A stretch of 64,000 nt of DNA, taken from the NCBI GenBank assembly GCA_036874045.1, contig CM072343.1, forward strand, positions 17,814,001 through 17,878,000, written 5' to 3'. Positions 13,065 to 24,914 of this stretch are shown piece by piece. The notes beneath the pieces were generated by a model. The model ran no database searches, was not told where the DNA came from, and was given only the letters and a program-made list of their open reading frames with translations. This stretch comes from Cymodocea nodosa. Its lineage: Eukaryota; Streptophyta; Magnoliopsida; Alismatales; Cymodoceaceae. Both the position numbers and the translations under genes were made by a program. Numbering within the stretch: position 1 is the first letter of the stretch; each line of letters opens with the position of its first letter.

Positions 13065-13689
13065 CTAAGGCGACATGTTAAAAAGAGCCCGGCTAACAAT
13101 GCCAGTGGCCTCAATGTAACGATCCACACACCTGGAGATACAAGTGTTTTCGCTACCACTTAAGCTCGTTCCGGGCTTTGTAATGCACTTTGAAAAGCAT
13201 TTCTTATTCACCGTCTGCAATAACGGAGACAATAAAAGGAACAGATTATCAGTCGTAAGTTGTGAAAGTCACAGCCAACAACCGTGCTCCATCATCATAT
13301 AATGAATTAGTGATAAGATATATCCAAGTAATTTTTTATTATCATATCACAGAAACAAGGCCATCATCACGAAGCTATGTTTACGGCACTTTCTTCCTCT
13401 TTTGAGAAAAGGGTTTCCATCTACAACTCACAGACTACAACTTTTTGCTAGAAATAATCACACAATTACCTCACGATCTTTCGGTTCAAGTCGATGTTCG
13501 TTGTTTATCAAGCAGTGGTACAGCTATGATAATTTCTAATTTTGAACAACAGAATCGTTTAGAGAAGGGGGATGGCACCTCGACGAACTCCTTGGCGTAA
13601 GCCTGGGCGAGCTGAGCCTTGACCTGCTCCATCAATTCAGAAGTGGACGTCCCCGACGCCGACGACGACGACGACCCGTAGGAATCCAT
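13065..13689 (-). CDS. TIM13: Mitochondrial import inner membrane translocase subunit Tim13
   Basis: A small Tim chaperone of the mitochondrial intermembrane space. As the Tim8-Tim13 complex, the family escorts hydrophobic precursors to the inner membrane. Exons on the minus strand are 13689-13579 and 13214-13065, 86 residues in all, the usual size. Exon 1 encodes MDSYGSSSSS and SELMEQVKAQLAQAYAKEF. Exon 2 supplies the twin CX3C pairs CFSKC and CISRC, separated by a short loop with KPGTSLSGSENT, and ends RYIEATGIVSRALFNMSP. The four cysteines would form the two intramolecular disulfides of the helical hairpin. The intron 13215-13578 has GT/AG ends and splits no codon. An upstream in-frame ATG (13695) would add only Met-Leu. 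ATG 13689 matches the family N-terminus. The gene is too short and split to show as one long frame. Repeat copy B starts about 200 bases upstream of the ATG. Confidence 0.95.
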
Positions 13690-13884
13690 CAACAACGACG
13701 GCTGCGTTCAGAGCTCCGAAGAAAATGTAGATTCCCCGGGAGATGGAACGGACGGCGGAGTCGCCAGGTTGCAGAAACAACTCTGCCGACGCCTCTGCCC
13801 AAAAGGCGCGTATGAACACGTTTCGATGATAATTCAGAAGAAAATAAAGAATAAATTTTATCAATAAAATTATTTAAAATTTAT

Positions 13885-14395
13885 TTGTATAAGTGATAGA
13901 AAATAATAGAAGAAAAAAATAACAGAAAATCGTTAAAAAATTATAATATTTATGTATTCACAATAAAGTAACAAAAATATTTTAAAAATAATAAAATATA
14001 AATAAATAACATGAAAATATTTTTAAACAACTGAAGTTTATGAAAAAATAAAAAATATTTTCATTCTTCGTAAAAATATTATGAGATTAATATAAATTTA
14101 ACATATTGTAAAAATTTATTATTATAATAATTATTAATTATTATTATTATTAACATATAAATTTAACAAATTACATTTTTTAAATTTTTTACTCTTCTTT
14201 TTTTTTTCTCTCACTTTTTATTACTTTCAGACTTTCTAATTTGAGAAAAAAAATAATTTACCTTTTTTTATAAAACTTTCTCTAAAATTTAACAGTGAAA
14301 ATAATAGATACTTTCTGTTAAATACAAATATAATATATTTTTTTACTTTTTTTCTTTACTTTTTTTTTCATCATTTTTCTTCGTACATAAAATAA
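13885..14395 (-). repeat. AT-rich dispersed repeat, copy B (inverted relative to copy A)
   Basis: The reverse complement aligns with 5870-6475 as described for copy A, with substitutions and small indels. Copy B is about 0.1 kb shorter because internal stretches at the right-hand part of copy A are missing. It lies just upstream of TIM13 and borders the LINE fragment. Confidence 0.75.
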
Positions 14396-14609
14396 ATTAT
14401 AATAGAATTTTAATCAATTCACTGCAGGAAAAATTAAAAAAAGCTACGTTCTCTCTTTTTCCAGACAAATCACTTGATTTGCCAATCTTTTTTTACCAGA
14501 AATATTGGAAAATTACCACGAGCTAAACATGCTAAATTGTTTTCATTACCACGATGACCATAATTCTAAATAATACCTTCATAACACTTATTCCCCAAGA
14601 AAACAAGCT

Positions 14610-15895
14610 TCCCTGCTCTCAACTTTTGATTATAGACCTATTAGTCTAATCAATAATTCATATAAGATCTTATCCAAATGCTTAGCCAATAGGTTGGTAC
14701 TTATCCTTGTTGAGACCATCAGCAATGCTCAAATGGCTTTTCTGAAGGGAAGAAACATCCAAAGACTGTTTTTTAACTAACACAAGAAATTATTTACTTT
14801 TTACATCATAAACGCATACCAGGTTTAATTCTAAAGCTAAACTTCGAGAAGACCTTTGACACTTATAGATTCAGTTCTTACCTCGATCCTCACTTATTTT
14901 CTGTCTGTCTTCCATCTTCCTACTAAGGTAACTGAAACCTTGGACAGAATAAGAAGCAACTTCTTCCAGATGCCCAACTGGAGTAGTACATGTCAACCCA
15001 AAAAACATGGTGGCCTTGGAATATCAAATCTCAAGCTTTTCACCTATGCTTTAAAAGGTAAACTAGTATAGAAAAGTTTGGACAATAACCAGAAACCTTT
15101 ATAAACCAAAATTATTATGAAAGGATTTTTTCAAAAACAGAAGCTTTAGCTCTCCCTTTTGAACAAAATCTCATCTCCTGCCTGGAACCATATTCATCAT
15201 ACCTTATACCCCATTATCTCCAACTTCTGTCACTTTGAAATCAACAACAAACACAAAACTTTATTCTGGAAAAACCTATCATTCAATAACTCTCAACTAA
15301 AATATAGTTTTCTAAACCTCTACCACCTCAGCAAAAACCCAGAAATCTTTGTAGCTGCTGCATCCAAAGTTTTTCTTTCAAGATCCTTCCACGTTAGCCA
15401 CCCCCTCATTCTCTCAGATGGTTTGATCACTGACTTCTTAAATATTATACAATCAGTTAATCTTTCCAACAATGAAGATACTATTACTTGGTTCTCAAAC
15501 TCCAATCAAATATAATCATCTAAATTCTATTATCTTCTTTTGAATGAAGGTTATACCCTCACGCCTCAGTATGATGCCATTTGGAAAATTCAAGCACCTA
15601 TGAAAGTTAAAATTCTTGCTTGGCTAATTTTTCAAGATAAAATACTTTCCAAAGTTAACCTATCTAAGAAAGGATGGGAAGGAAGTGTGGTATGCTCTAT
15701 CTGCAATATTTCTTTTGAAACCTCAAGACATATTTTTATAAATTGCTATTTCCCATTTGAATTTTGGAACTTCATTCTCGGCGACAACAAAATACTACTG
15801 ATTGAAGACTTTCTTAACATGATTCTTTCTCTTTACAAGTTTCTTAAATTCAAGATTTCTTCTGCCATTCTATTTGTTTGTTTATTTTGAACCTG
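14610..15895 (+). mobile_element. Decayed LINE (non-LTR retrotransposon), RT to zinc-finger region
   Basis: Broken + strand frames read as the 3' half of a plant L1-type ORF2. The RT core appears near 14630-14760 as DYRPISLINNSYKILSKCLANRL and NAQMAFLKGRNIQ. The RT C-terminal region appears at 14856-15071 (TLIDSVLTSILTYFLSVFHLP, then PKKHGGLGISNLKLF). The zf-RVT domain appears at 15540-15780 (YDAIWKIQAPMKVKILAWL, then CSICNISFETSRHIFINCYF). Stops and frameshifts separate these pieces. T- and A-rich tracts at 15970-16000 may mark the old 3' end. The element is inactive and 5'-truncated. Confidence 0.85.
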
Positions 15896-16074
15896 AACTT
15901 ATCTAGTGACTCCTTTTGTATCTTGACATTGATGTGGTTTCATACCAACGTCTTATTTAAAGATAACCTCTATTTTTTTTATTTTTTTTTAAAAAAAACC
16001 TAAATCATTTAAAATATCTTTGATTTATACATCTAGATTGTATCTTGTGAAGTTTGTGTCTGAGTGGAAACTAA

Positions 16075-16860
16075 TCATCCAGAAGTATTTGTCAACTGTG
16101 CGGCCAATATCTTCACAGTGAGTGCAAACAAGTTTGGAGTTCTTCTTCTTCGTTTTCCACCTCCTTTATTATCCTTGGTTTTCTTATATTCTGTATATTT
16201 ATTTACAGTCATAACTACGTTCTCAACTTGTTCAGAAATATGGGTAATACACCTTTGTTTTTCTTCTTGATGAACGAGGGCATATGTTTTATTTATATTT
16301 GGCAAAACCTTCATTAGTTAAATGCTTCCCTTAACAGCTAAAAAAGTGTCATTTAACCCTAAGAGGAACTGAATCACCTTTTATTTTTCTTCAACCTCAA
16401 CAAGATATTTCATTCCTCCACAAGTACAGGGAGATGGAGGATTGTACACACTAAGTTCATCTCAAAGAGTTTTTTAATTTGGTATGGTAAGTAATGACAC
16501 TCATTCTTCGATCTTGATTGAGGGAGGAAATTCCCGCATGCAGTTCATAAAGCTTAGGAGTATTACCTTTGGAGAATGTATCCTTCAATTCTCCCCAAAC
16601 AACATTTGCACGAGTCACCTACATGATACTTTGAGCGATGTCTTTGGCCATGGACTGTTGAATTCATGATAAAACCAGATCATTGCACCTCGACCACCCT
16701 TTTATATCAGAGAGTATTCTCCTCTTTTGGTTGTTTTTCAGTTCTATCAATAAAACCAAGTTTATTCTTGACATTAAGAGCTATTTGCAAGGCTCCAACT
16801 GGCATTAAGAGCTAAGCGATTGATAACAAAAGTCATATCTGGATGATCCAAGGAATGTAT
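16075..16860 (-). mobile_element. Decayed Ty1/Copia gag fragment
   Basis: The minus strand read from about 16800 downwards gives, with stops and frameshifts, the gag order of a second Copia lineage: ALNVKNKLGFIDRT, RCNDLVLS, MAKDIAQSIM, GELKDTFSKGNTPKLYELH, ISSLNQDRRMSVITYHTKL, then SVYNPPSPCTCGGMKYLVEV, FLLGLNDTFLAVKGSI and LPNINKTYALVHQEEKQR. These are typical gag_3/UBN2-like blocks. No LTR or pol was recognised. It abuts the LINE fragment, so the two insertions piled up at one site. Confidence 0.85.
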
Positions 16861-18679
16861 GAAATACAGACCAGACAACAGATGGTGAAAGTCATTCCTA
16901 ATGTAATTAATTATTTTTATAGAAAAGAGAAATATCATTCAAAATATCAAGTAGTGAGAAATCATCAAGAAGCTAAACCAATGCGCCAATTGAAAGATAT
17001 TGAAAAACTTTACACAGGTTCCTATTTTCTAATAATTTCCTATTCCTATTTCTCAATTCCAAATAAACATTGGAAAAATAGTTTTCATCTTAATTCCTCT
17101 CAGTGTAGTGTAGGGGCTCATCCATTACAAAAATGAACAACACCATCATGTTGTGGTAAGTTACCGAATAAAACTCATTAAAATTTTTAGTTACGCCAAG
17201 ATTTCATTCCACTGGTGTATTTCTTTCGTTTGTAAATTAAAGTATGATTATTCTCAATCGTGAACGTTTCTAGTCATTTGACTGATAAATCCCCAAGTTC
17301 TTCTCTGCAAGTATCGAAATTCCAATTCTATCACTCCATCAAATTTAATATCTAGTGACAGGCATTTTTTTATGTCTATCATCATATACAAAGCTATAGT
17401 GACAATCACTTAATTACAGTTGCTATAAACTTCTGTTTTTTGTAACAGAAATATCTATCACTAGTATACAAATGTTAGTCACATTAGATTAAGACAAATG
17501 CAATAGCCTGTTCCTTTGTTATTAAATTTATATAATTTATCATAAAGAGTAATGATAAAGTGATGATTTTTATTCCTTTATCACGATAAATCTAAGAAAT
17601 AATATTCCCTTTCTTCAAATGATTTTGCCTCTACCCAAATCAATATATTCTCCCTTATTAAACTTTTATTTCCCAAAATGTCATTAGGTACAAATAATCT
17701 AAAAATTTTCTTTTCTTTTCCAACTTTCCATTTCTCCATTTTCCATTATACACAACCTTGATCGTAAAATTTAAAAGATATTTTTAAAATTTACAGATTT
17801 TACTTTTTTTAATTAGATAATTTAGATGTATGCATCTTAGTAGTGACAAATAACTTCTACTATATTATTAATATAAGTTCGAATCCTCAAAGTTCACATT
17901 TACACTTACACTTACCTCTGAAAAAAAAAAATGATAATTTAGATGCAAGTGTTGGAGGTGATATAATTTATAAAGTTCAATTTAAATGAGATAAATATAT
18001 GTCAAATACTTCTAGTATTGCAAAAGGTTGTAACATGGCTGGTATCAATTCTAATTTTAGGAAATGGAGAGATGAAACTAAAAATGAAAGACTTAATTAA
18101 TCTTGGCCTAGCTCATAATCTTATTGTTTTCTATTATGTTGCTTCAACTCTATTGGCCTTTATTCATGCTTTGTTTCATTTGGTTAGTAACTTAAACCCT
18201 TTTTGTTGAACTTTCCTCAACTGTAGCTTTGTATTTAAGGTTTTATCTTTAATTATCACCTCATTATTTAACAAAAAGTAGAAAAGGAAATTTTCCAAGT
18301 GGTGTAATGTAAAAATTTTATGATTAAAAATTTATGATTTAATATAAAAACAATAGATGGATGAGATCAAAAATTTTAAGACCTCTAGATCAAATGCCAT
18401 TACTTATTTAATTTACGTATAAATTTTATGACATATTTATAATTATTAAATTATAACATCTATACAGTTATTTACACTCTCCCATGTATTTATAAGAAAA
18501 AAGAACAAGGAATCGTTAAAAATGTTGCCTCCACTCTTGACACTAATACCATTAAAATTTAAATTAATCATCATAGATAGAAATTGGGTTAAAAATTCGT
18601 GATGTTATTAACTTCATTGTCTTGATTTACACTTACACCCCCTAACATGATAAAAATAATAATAAGAAGAAAATGAGGT

Positions 18680-18915
18680 TTTAAGTACTTACAACAAAAA
18701 ATACTATAGTATTAATTATCCTATGGTTTAGATATATTAACTTAAAATCAGTAAATAGTTAAAATTACATTTAAAACAAATAGATATCTCTCTTTAGTAA
18801 ATATTTATTTTAAATATAATCTTTACCATTGACAGATTTTAAGTTAACATATTTAAATTATAAGGTAAGTATCTATAATATTTTAAGTTACGATTACTTA
18901 CAATAATGTTAAGCT
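18680..18915. repeat. MITE-like inverted repeat
   Basis: The left arm (about 18680-18750, ending TATTAACTTAAAAT) and the reverse complement of the right arm (about 18836-18908) match imperfectly over ~65 bases, including CTTACAA-type ends and AATTATCCTATGGTTTAGA-like sequence. The centre carries TAAATATTTATTTTAAATAT. Related pieces are at 35030-35165 and 35470-35660. Confidence 0.55.
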
Positions 18916-19610
18916 TAAATAAGAAAGGTAAAACTTACTTTTCCTTCGTCATTTCATCCATGCCATGTAAACCTTCTTCCTGAAACCTTATTTGCATCCT
19001 CCAAGGTAAAGCTTCTTGTTACCAATATATAAACCTATCAATTACAAAAGAAAGACTCCTTACATGTGTTGTTTAAGGAAAATTTTACAAAATTAAAAGG
19101 AAATTGAAGTAGAGGACTTAAAAAACAATGCAGAAAATTTTGTGTTCTATTCTTTTTGTAGCAATGATACGATGTAAATCTATTTTTATTCTCTGTGTTC
19201 TATGCCTTTTTTGTAATGAAATAGATAATTAACCATAACTGTAATTCCAAGGACTTGAATTCACACTAACAATATAGAAAGAGAACATTCATCATGGGTC
19301 CATTTGTACATGTTGAAAAGTTCAAAAATAAAAGAAATGAGAAATTCAGAATGGTCAAAAATGAAAATTTTAAAATTTCAAGAAAAACTAAGATATTTGA
19401 GTATATAACAAAAACTCAAGAAAGTTAAAATTCTCATATCCATTTGTGCCTAAAAAAATATTTAAAAATGGATTATTTTTATTTTTAATTAAATTATTTT
19501 AATAATTATTAGTTATTTACTTTCATTTCTTCATTTTATAATAATCTTATTTTCAAAAAAATTATTTATTCTATTTATTTTTATTATTAATTATACTTAT
19601 TTATTTATTA

Positions 19611-19890
19611 ATAATGTCCTAAACAATACTTATTGAAATAAAGTTCTCAACATAAATATCTAATTGAACATAACATATCACAAATCATTACATTTGAAAT
19701 GATTTAAAACTAATGTTCATTCCACATGGCTGTCATTATTAATAATGACATAAACAATACATATAGAAATAAAGTTCTTGGTATAAATATCAATTCTTAA
19801 AATACATTTGTTCAAATATCTATTTTAACATAATAATAATAATACAAACTATTACATATAAAATGATTTAAAACTAATGTTCATCCTACA
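19611..19890. repeat. Imperfect tandem duplication (two units, ~130-165 bp)
   Basis: Both units begin ATAATG(T/A)C, continue AAACAATAC, AAATAAAGTTCT and ATAAATATC, and end with GATTTAAAACTAATGTTCAT. Unit 1 is about 19611-19740 and unit 2 about 19742-19890. Unit 2 carries an extra ~35 bases in the middle. Confidence 0.7.
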
Positions 19891-20831
19891 TAATTATCTT
19901 AATGTCATTACATACTTTATTGACTATTTCTTTCATTTGTTCTTGCATCGTATCTAAAATACTATCTATTTACAAATGTTTCTCTTTAGTAACTTTAATA
20001 TCTTCATTTTCAACATCAAATTCAATTAACTCATCTTATAGATCTTCTAATAAATTTATTTTATCAGCTTTACTTATAAAATTGTAAAATAAGAAATAAG
20101 TAATGACAATCTTCATTTGTGTTTTAAATAAATATGGTATTTATCTTTTTAAAATAATAAAATAATATTTTATAATTTTAAATATTTATTCTACCATGAA
20201 TGTTTATAATTAAAGTTTTTTACTGTATTTATTAAAAATTAATTATTATCATAGATGATATCTTATATATCTCGAGATAGATAAATAAATATAAGATGAT
20301 TTGGATAATCAACAATAACCAAGTAAAATTTACGTTCTGTAAACGAAAAAAACGATGGGTTTGCATCGTTAAATTAACGCTAACTTTAACTTATAATTAA
20401 TTGACAATTAAATCTATTTTTAGTTTAATCGATACGCTTGCCAGCTCTCATGATTTTGGAAGGAGGCGGCTACCGATGAAGCAGACCGAACAAGTTCTAT
20501 CTTTCCACGGTCAAGAGGGAAGCGCCGACTCATCCGTGTGAAATTTTTATTATTTTTTTAATCCATCATGCAGAAATATGGATCTTTTGAGAAAAGATGC
20601 TGAATACGACTTTAGGTAAATACAGCATTGTTTAAAATGTTTAAGCTGTAAGGTTGATAAATACACAAGAAGTGAAATGAATTCCATAAGCCACGGATTA
20701 AAATATTTTGTTTTGGAATTCATCAGAGTGTTCTTTCGTGATGATCGTAGTTGTTGAGTTTATCGAAAGATTTGAAAATGGCAATCAGCTAATTAAGTTA
20801 TCAAGTTATTTCAGTTAAGGATGGTGGTCAG

Positions 20832-22448
20832 CTAGTAGTTCCCGTCGTCACCATCGCCGATCGGCACCGGCGCCGGGAGAGCGGAGCCGAGCGTCGATTT
20901 CTTGTTGTTGCAGAGCTTCTTCAGTTTAGACCCTTGCTGTCTCATCAACCTCACGATGCTTCTCTTCGCATTACATCGGAAAGGGGTGTGGGAGCTCAGG
21001 AACCCATCGACCAGGTGGAGATAAGCTTCAAGATCATGGCAGCAGGCAAGGTCGGCGTCGGACCTCAAGTACGGCGATCGGCGGCTGTCAACTCTCAGTT
21101 CGTTCCCTACGTGAGAGTACGCCCATGGCATGTGCTCATCTAAAACGTTCATGATTCTCTTTGTTACACCGTTTCCTTCGTGTCGGAGCTTTCGGTCCAT
21201 GGCTTCGCTGGCGAAGACGCCGGGTACTCTCGTCACGACGTCGTGCTCATTCACCACTCGGAGAACCTTCACCCCTCTCCGGTTGATGCGGTCGGCGAAA
21301 CCCCGGTTTCCCACACGGGGGCCACCGAAGGAGAACACGGTGGTCGGTGGCAATTCTGGGGCACAGGCGGTAAGATGGTCGGCAACCAGGAGGGCCAGGG
21401 CAGCGCCAAGGCTGTGGCCGGTGATCGTGATGCTGAGTTGCTCCCCATGGTAAGCTTCTATCAGCCGGAGGATCTCGTCGGTGACGGAATCCGACAAGCT
21501 TTTCCGTCGATCATCTGGCGGTGTGGTTTGGAAGAGGCTCAGGAAACCACACTCCACTCTTGGAGCCACGTGAACGCCCTTGTCGGCGCCGTCCGTGTGG
21601 TGCCGTGGGATGGGGACGAGAACGTTGCGAAGGTTCTCCGCCCACTCGAGACACGTGGCAGTTCCCCTGAGCGCGACGACGATTTCCCGACGTCCCAACC
21701 GTTGGATCTCACGGTGATCGTCGCAGACGGCAACGTAGCCGATCCAACTGGACCTCTCCTGACGAATACATGGTGGTAACACGATCGACGACGTGGCATG
21801 GAGGTGTTCGGTGACGCGGTAGGCGCGATCAGCGACGGTGACGTGGTGATCGTCCTCGTGATAGAAGGCGTGGTAGGCGGCCTGAACGTGCTCGCCGTAC
21901 CGCACGACCTCCCGACGAAGATCCTCGTCGAGAGGGTCGAGGAGGCCCGACCAGTCATCGGAGCCATGGAGGTCTCGCCAACGATGCGATATAGTCCTCC
22001 TGGGTGACGTATTCGGAGAGCTGGAAAGGAGACACCGGAGGTGCCGTAGCCTTTTGGGAGACATTTCCGACGGTTTCCTAGCCGCCGGCAGGACATCAGA
22101 GAGGTCAAGGGAGGTGATGTCTAACGCGGAGGCGATCTCGTCTCCGACATTCAACGACTGTAGCGGCGGACCGGACGAATTCCGGAGCACACGTTGCAGA
22201 TTCGAGAGGTGGAGAAGCGTCGGCGTAACGGAAGGCCGTTTGGCGACCGAAACGTTGCAATGGACGGCGATGGTTCTGGGCGGTCGTCTTCCGGGAGTGT
22301 TCAAAGACGAGGGGATGCACTGACGGGTGCCGGTGGTTCTCTTCGCCGTTGCGGAGGACGGCGGAAGAGCAACCGCGGCGGTGGCCGTGTCCAGTCGCAT
22401 GCCGGAGTGCCAGAGAGGAGGTAAACAGGCAGGCCATTCAATTCCCAA
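20832..22448 (-). CDS. Plastid-type class I phospholipase A1 (PLA1-I gamma / DAD1-like lipase)
   Basis: An intronless gene for a 538-residue lipase_3-family acyl hydrolase. Such enzymes remove the sn-1 acyl chain of membrane glycero- and galactolipids, and some feed jasmonate synthesis. Residues 1 to about 130 form a basic, Ser/Thr-rich, low-conservation leader compatible with a chloroplast transit peptide (inference). The conserved part starts near 152 with ISHRWRDLHGSDDWSGLLDP and DLRREVVRYGEHVQAAYHAF, typical of PLA1-I gamma. The nucleophile elbow is GHSLG (Ser346), the acid is Asp403 in NEHDVVTRVPG, and the base is His446 in AYSHVGNELRV. A downstream DLEAYLHLVDGF block is also conserved. 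All three catalytic residues are present, so activity is expected. Exact subclass (I gamma against I alpha/DAD1) is not certain. The gene is far more GC-rich than its flanks. Confidence 0.9.
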   Translation of the reverse strand: MGIEWPACLPPLWHSGMRLDTATAAVALPPSSATAKRTTGTRQCIPSSLNTPGRRPPRTIAVHCNVSVAKRPSVTPTLLHLSNLQRVLRNSSGPPLQSLNVGDEIASALDITSLDLSDVLPAARKPSEMSPKRLRHLRCLLSSSPNTSPRRTISHRWRDLHGSDDWSGLLDPLDEDLRREVVRYGEHVQAAYHAFYHEDDHHVTVADRAYRVTEHLHATSSIVLPPCIRQERSSWIGYVAVCDDHREIQRLGRREIVVALRGTATCLEWAENLRNVLVPIPRHHTDGADKGVHVAPRVECGFLSLFQTTPPDDRRKSLSDSVTDEILRLIEAYHGEQLSITITGHSLGAALALLVADHLTACAPELPPTTVFSFGGPRVGNRGFADRINRRGVKVLRVVNEHDVVTRVPGVFASEAMDRKLRHEGNGVTKRIMNVLDEHMPWAYSHVGNELRVDSRRSPYLRSDADLACCHDLEAYLHLVDGFLSSHTPFRCNAKRSIVRLMRQQGSKLKKLCNNKKSTLGSALPAPVPIGDGDDGNY

Positions 22449-23074
22449 TCCCAGGCCTTTTTATTTAAATCCATTGATGATGAGGTCAGTAACCTTGCTC
22501 CGCTACTTTTGAAAACCATTCCTTTTACGTTATCCGGTCCATGACCGTAACCATCAAATTTTGATCGTTAAATTATTCAGAATCGTTGATGAATGCGAAG
22601 GAATTATTCAATAATCAATGGTCAATTTAGCAGCCCGCGGTGGTCTTCAGTTCAAGCTGGGTTTTGAGTTTCTAAAAGTAAGAAAATGTTCATCATATGG
22701 AAGTTGAACGGTAATGAGTTGTAAAAAAAAAACATAAACCTACGAAAATTAAAATATCAAACCAAAAAAAAATGCTGACGTTAGATAAATATTCGACAAT
22801 AACAACTTATGGACTCGCGCGATCTTGAATTTCCAAAAAAAAAAAAAAAAAAAAAAAAAAACGTCGGTCAAAATGGGACAAGGACATTTACCAACTGCAC
22901 TATATTTAAAAAATAAATAAAAACCGAACACTTTCGTGGCATGTCGGTGCAGACGAATTTATTTAGTTTCATGAAGTTGATTAAAAAAAAAACGTAATTC
23001 ATGAATTAAGTTTACGGTGGGAGCTTCCCATTTTACAAAAAAAAAAAAAAAAACTTAAATTTATAACGATAATA

Positions 23075-23200
23075 ATCACTTATCATTTTTTATAAGAATG
23101 GATGACCTAATTATCTGATATAACCGTACAATAATTATGATGTGATTACTACATGTCCATCATCATCCGTTCTTATAAAAAATAATGAGTAGATGATTTT
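23075..23200. repeat. Short MITE-like palindrome
   Basis: The left arm at about 23075-23110 (AATCACTTATCATTTTTTAT then AAGAATGGATGA) matches the reverse complement of the right arm at 23161-23199 (AATCATCTACTCATTATTTT then TTATAAGAACGGATGATG). About 50 bases lie between the arms. Confidence 0.65.
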
Positions 23201-24057
23201 TCATATAGGAATTTATATTATTTAAATTATAAAGCTGTGAGGAAATGAAACCCTAACTTAGCTATTGTCACCATTTAATTGATGGTTGTTATCAAACTAA
23301 GTTAAGAAGTTCCAAGGTTTGATTTTGACTTCAAAAAATAAAAATTTAGCCTTCACTTTGAACTTTAGATCCCAAGATACCTTGAGGTTTGCTGTCATGT
23401 TGTCCCCACCACCACCAACATTCTTCAACTCTAGCGCTATCAACATCTTTGCCCATAAGTTCTACAATAATATTTCTACTGCAACAATAATCTAAGTCAC
23501 AGTTCTATTACATGAGATCAAAGTCATTTTCTTTGGTTAAATATTTCTTATAATTCCTGATCATATAGTTTTATGCATATATTTACTTCTCTTACTTTAT
23601 TTTACATTAATTAAATATCATCTTATTGCTTAATCTCCTAAGTATGGGACTATTTCATCTCTTATGTACATTATATTTAATAAGTGCAGCTCTGAGTAAA
23701 CTTATTTTTACGCTTTTTTCTTATAGTATTGTTCTTCATTCATTTAAATGCATGTATCTCAATAATGCTAACTTTTTGTAAGTAAACATGCTTTAAAGTC
23801 TAACTAGCATTTTAAGTTATAAAAGTATAGTTCAGCAAATAACATCTGGTTTTATAGAATTTTCTTTTTTATTTTAAAGATGATATTTCTATGAATGCAT
23901 TTAAATGTATGCATTGATAGAAAACATTCTTTGTGGGGGAAAAGAAAAAAACTATACTCAAATCGTCTGGTTCCAACAAGGACATGGTTGAATTTTGATG
24001 AATGTTTAATTCTATGTGGTTTGAAGGACGCTGTGATTTAGAATATATATATACATA

Positions 24058-24059
<2 letters not shown>

Positions 24060-24094
<35 letters not shown>
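24060..24094 (+). repeat. AG dinucleotide microsatellite
   Basis: A run of about 16 AG units with one AAA interruption at its start, in AT-rich non-coding DNA. Confidence 0.9.
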
Positions 24095-24095
<1 letters not shown>

Positions 24096-24914
24096 AAAGT
24101 CAACCATGCACCAATTATAATAGCATAAATCCCATGACAGGTGTAATAATTTAGTTAATTAACGATAATGATATTCATAATGTTTACCAATCAACGTAGG
24201 AATCTAACGTTATTAACAAGAAAAAAGGACAGATTTGACGACGAACGGCAAGACCATCATCTGAGGTACAAGTTCCAAGGTCGACGTGAAGCGGTTCAAA
24301 ATATTAGCTGGCGAAGTGATTTTCTTTGACGAACTCTCGATTTAACCAATGGCAGACCACCGACGGCCTCTCCTCTCCTCCGCGTGTAGGACCCATCCGT
24401 CGCCGGCCGGTTCGACGTCGCCGGCCGATTCCCTCGTCGACGACGACAACGCCGTAAGTGCATGACAAGATAAAACCGAGGAAATCACCTTTCACGCATC
24501 CACGCGTTCTTTGATCTTTGATAAAACGTCAACGCATGCAAGGTCAACCATCAACACGTACATATATATTTTTGCTTTAAATCAAACACGATCTTTATTC
24601 TTTGCCCTTTGAATTAAAAAGGCTGAAGATTGTATTTTCTTTTTCAAGTATAAAACCGTGTGATGTGTTAACATTTGAGAATTGAATAGTAGGTATAAAA
24701 CACTGCTGATAATGACGCCTTGGTTCTTCCCTTGACTGGGCATATTCAAATGGCATTTCAAAGATGGTAAGGGCCATTCCATTGATCGATTAAATAAAAC
24801 CACTAGGGTGGAACGTGACCCAATCATTTCAAGTGGGCTCAGCCCATTAGCAGGCCCATTTTTTTACAACCGAAGGTGACTCTCATCTAACAAATAATAA
24901 TAATAATAATAAGG

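Larger units (their letters stand above)
16861..20831. other. Gene-free AT-rich stretch between the Copia fragment and PLA1
   Basis: No gene was recognised on either strand. The segment holds the small inverted-repeat element at 18680-18915 and the imperfect tandem duplication at 19611-19890. The minus strand at 19900-20090 reads ILDTMQEQMKEIVNKV-like sequence that could be old transposon coding sequence, but I cannot assign it. Confidence 0.5.

Noticed and set aside
21180-22108. Long frames on both strands overlapping the PLA1 gene (199 codons on +, 189 on -)
   Set aside because: They are GC-driven shadows of the PLA1 frame, which alone carries the GHSLG motif and catalytic Asp and His.
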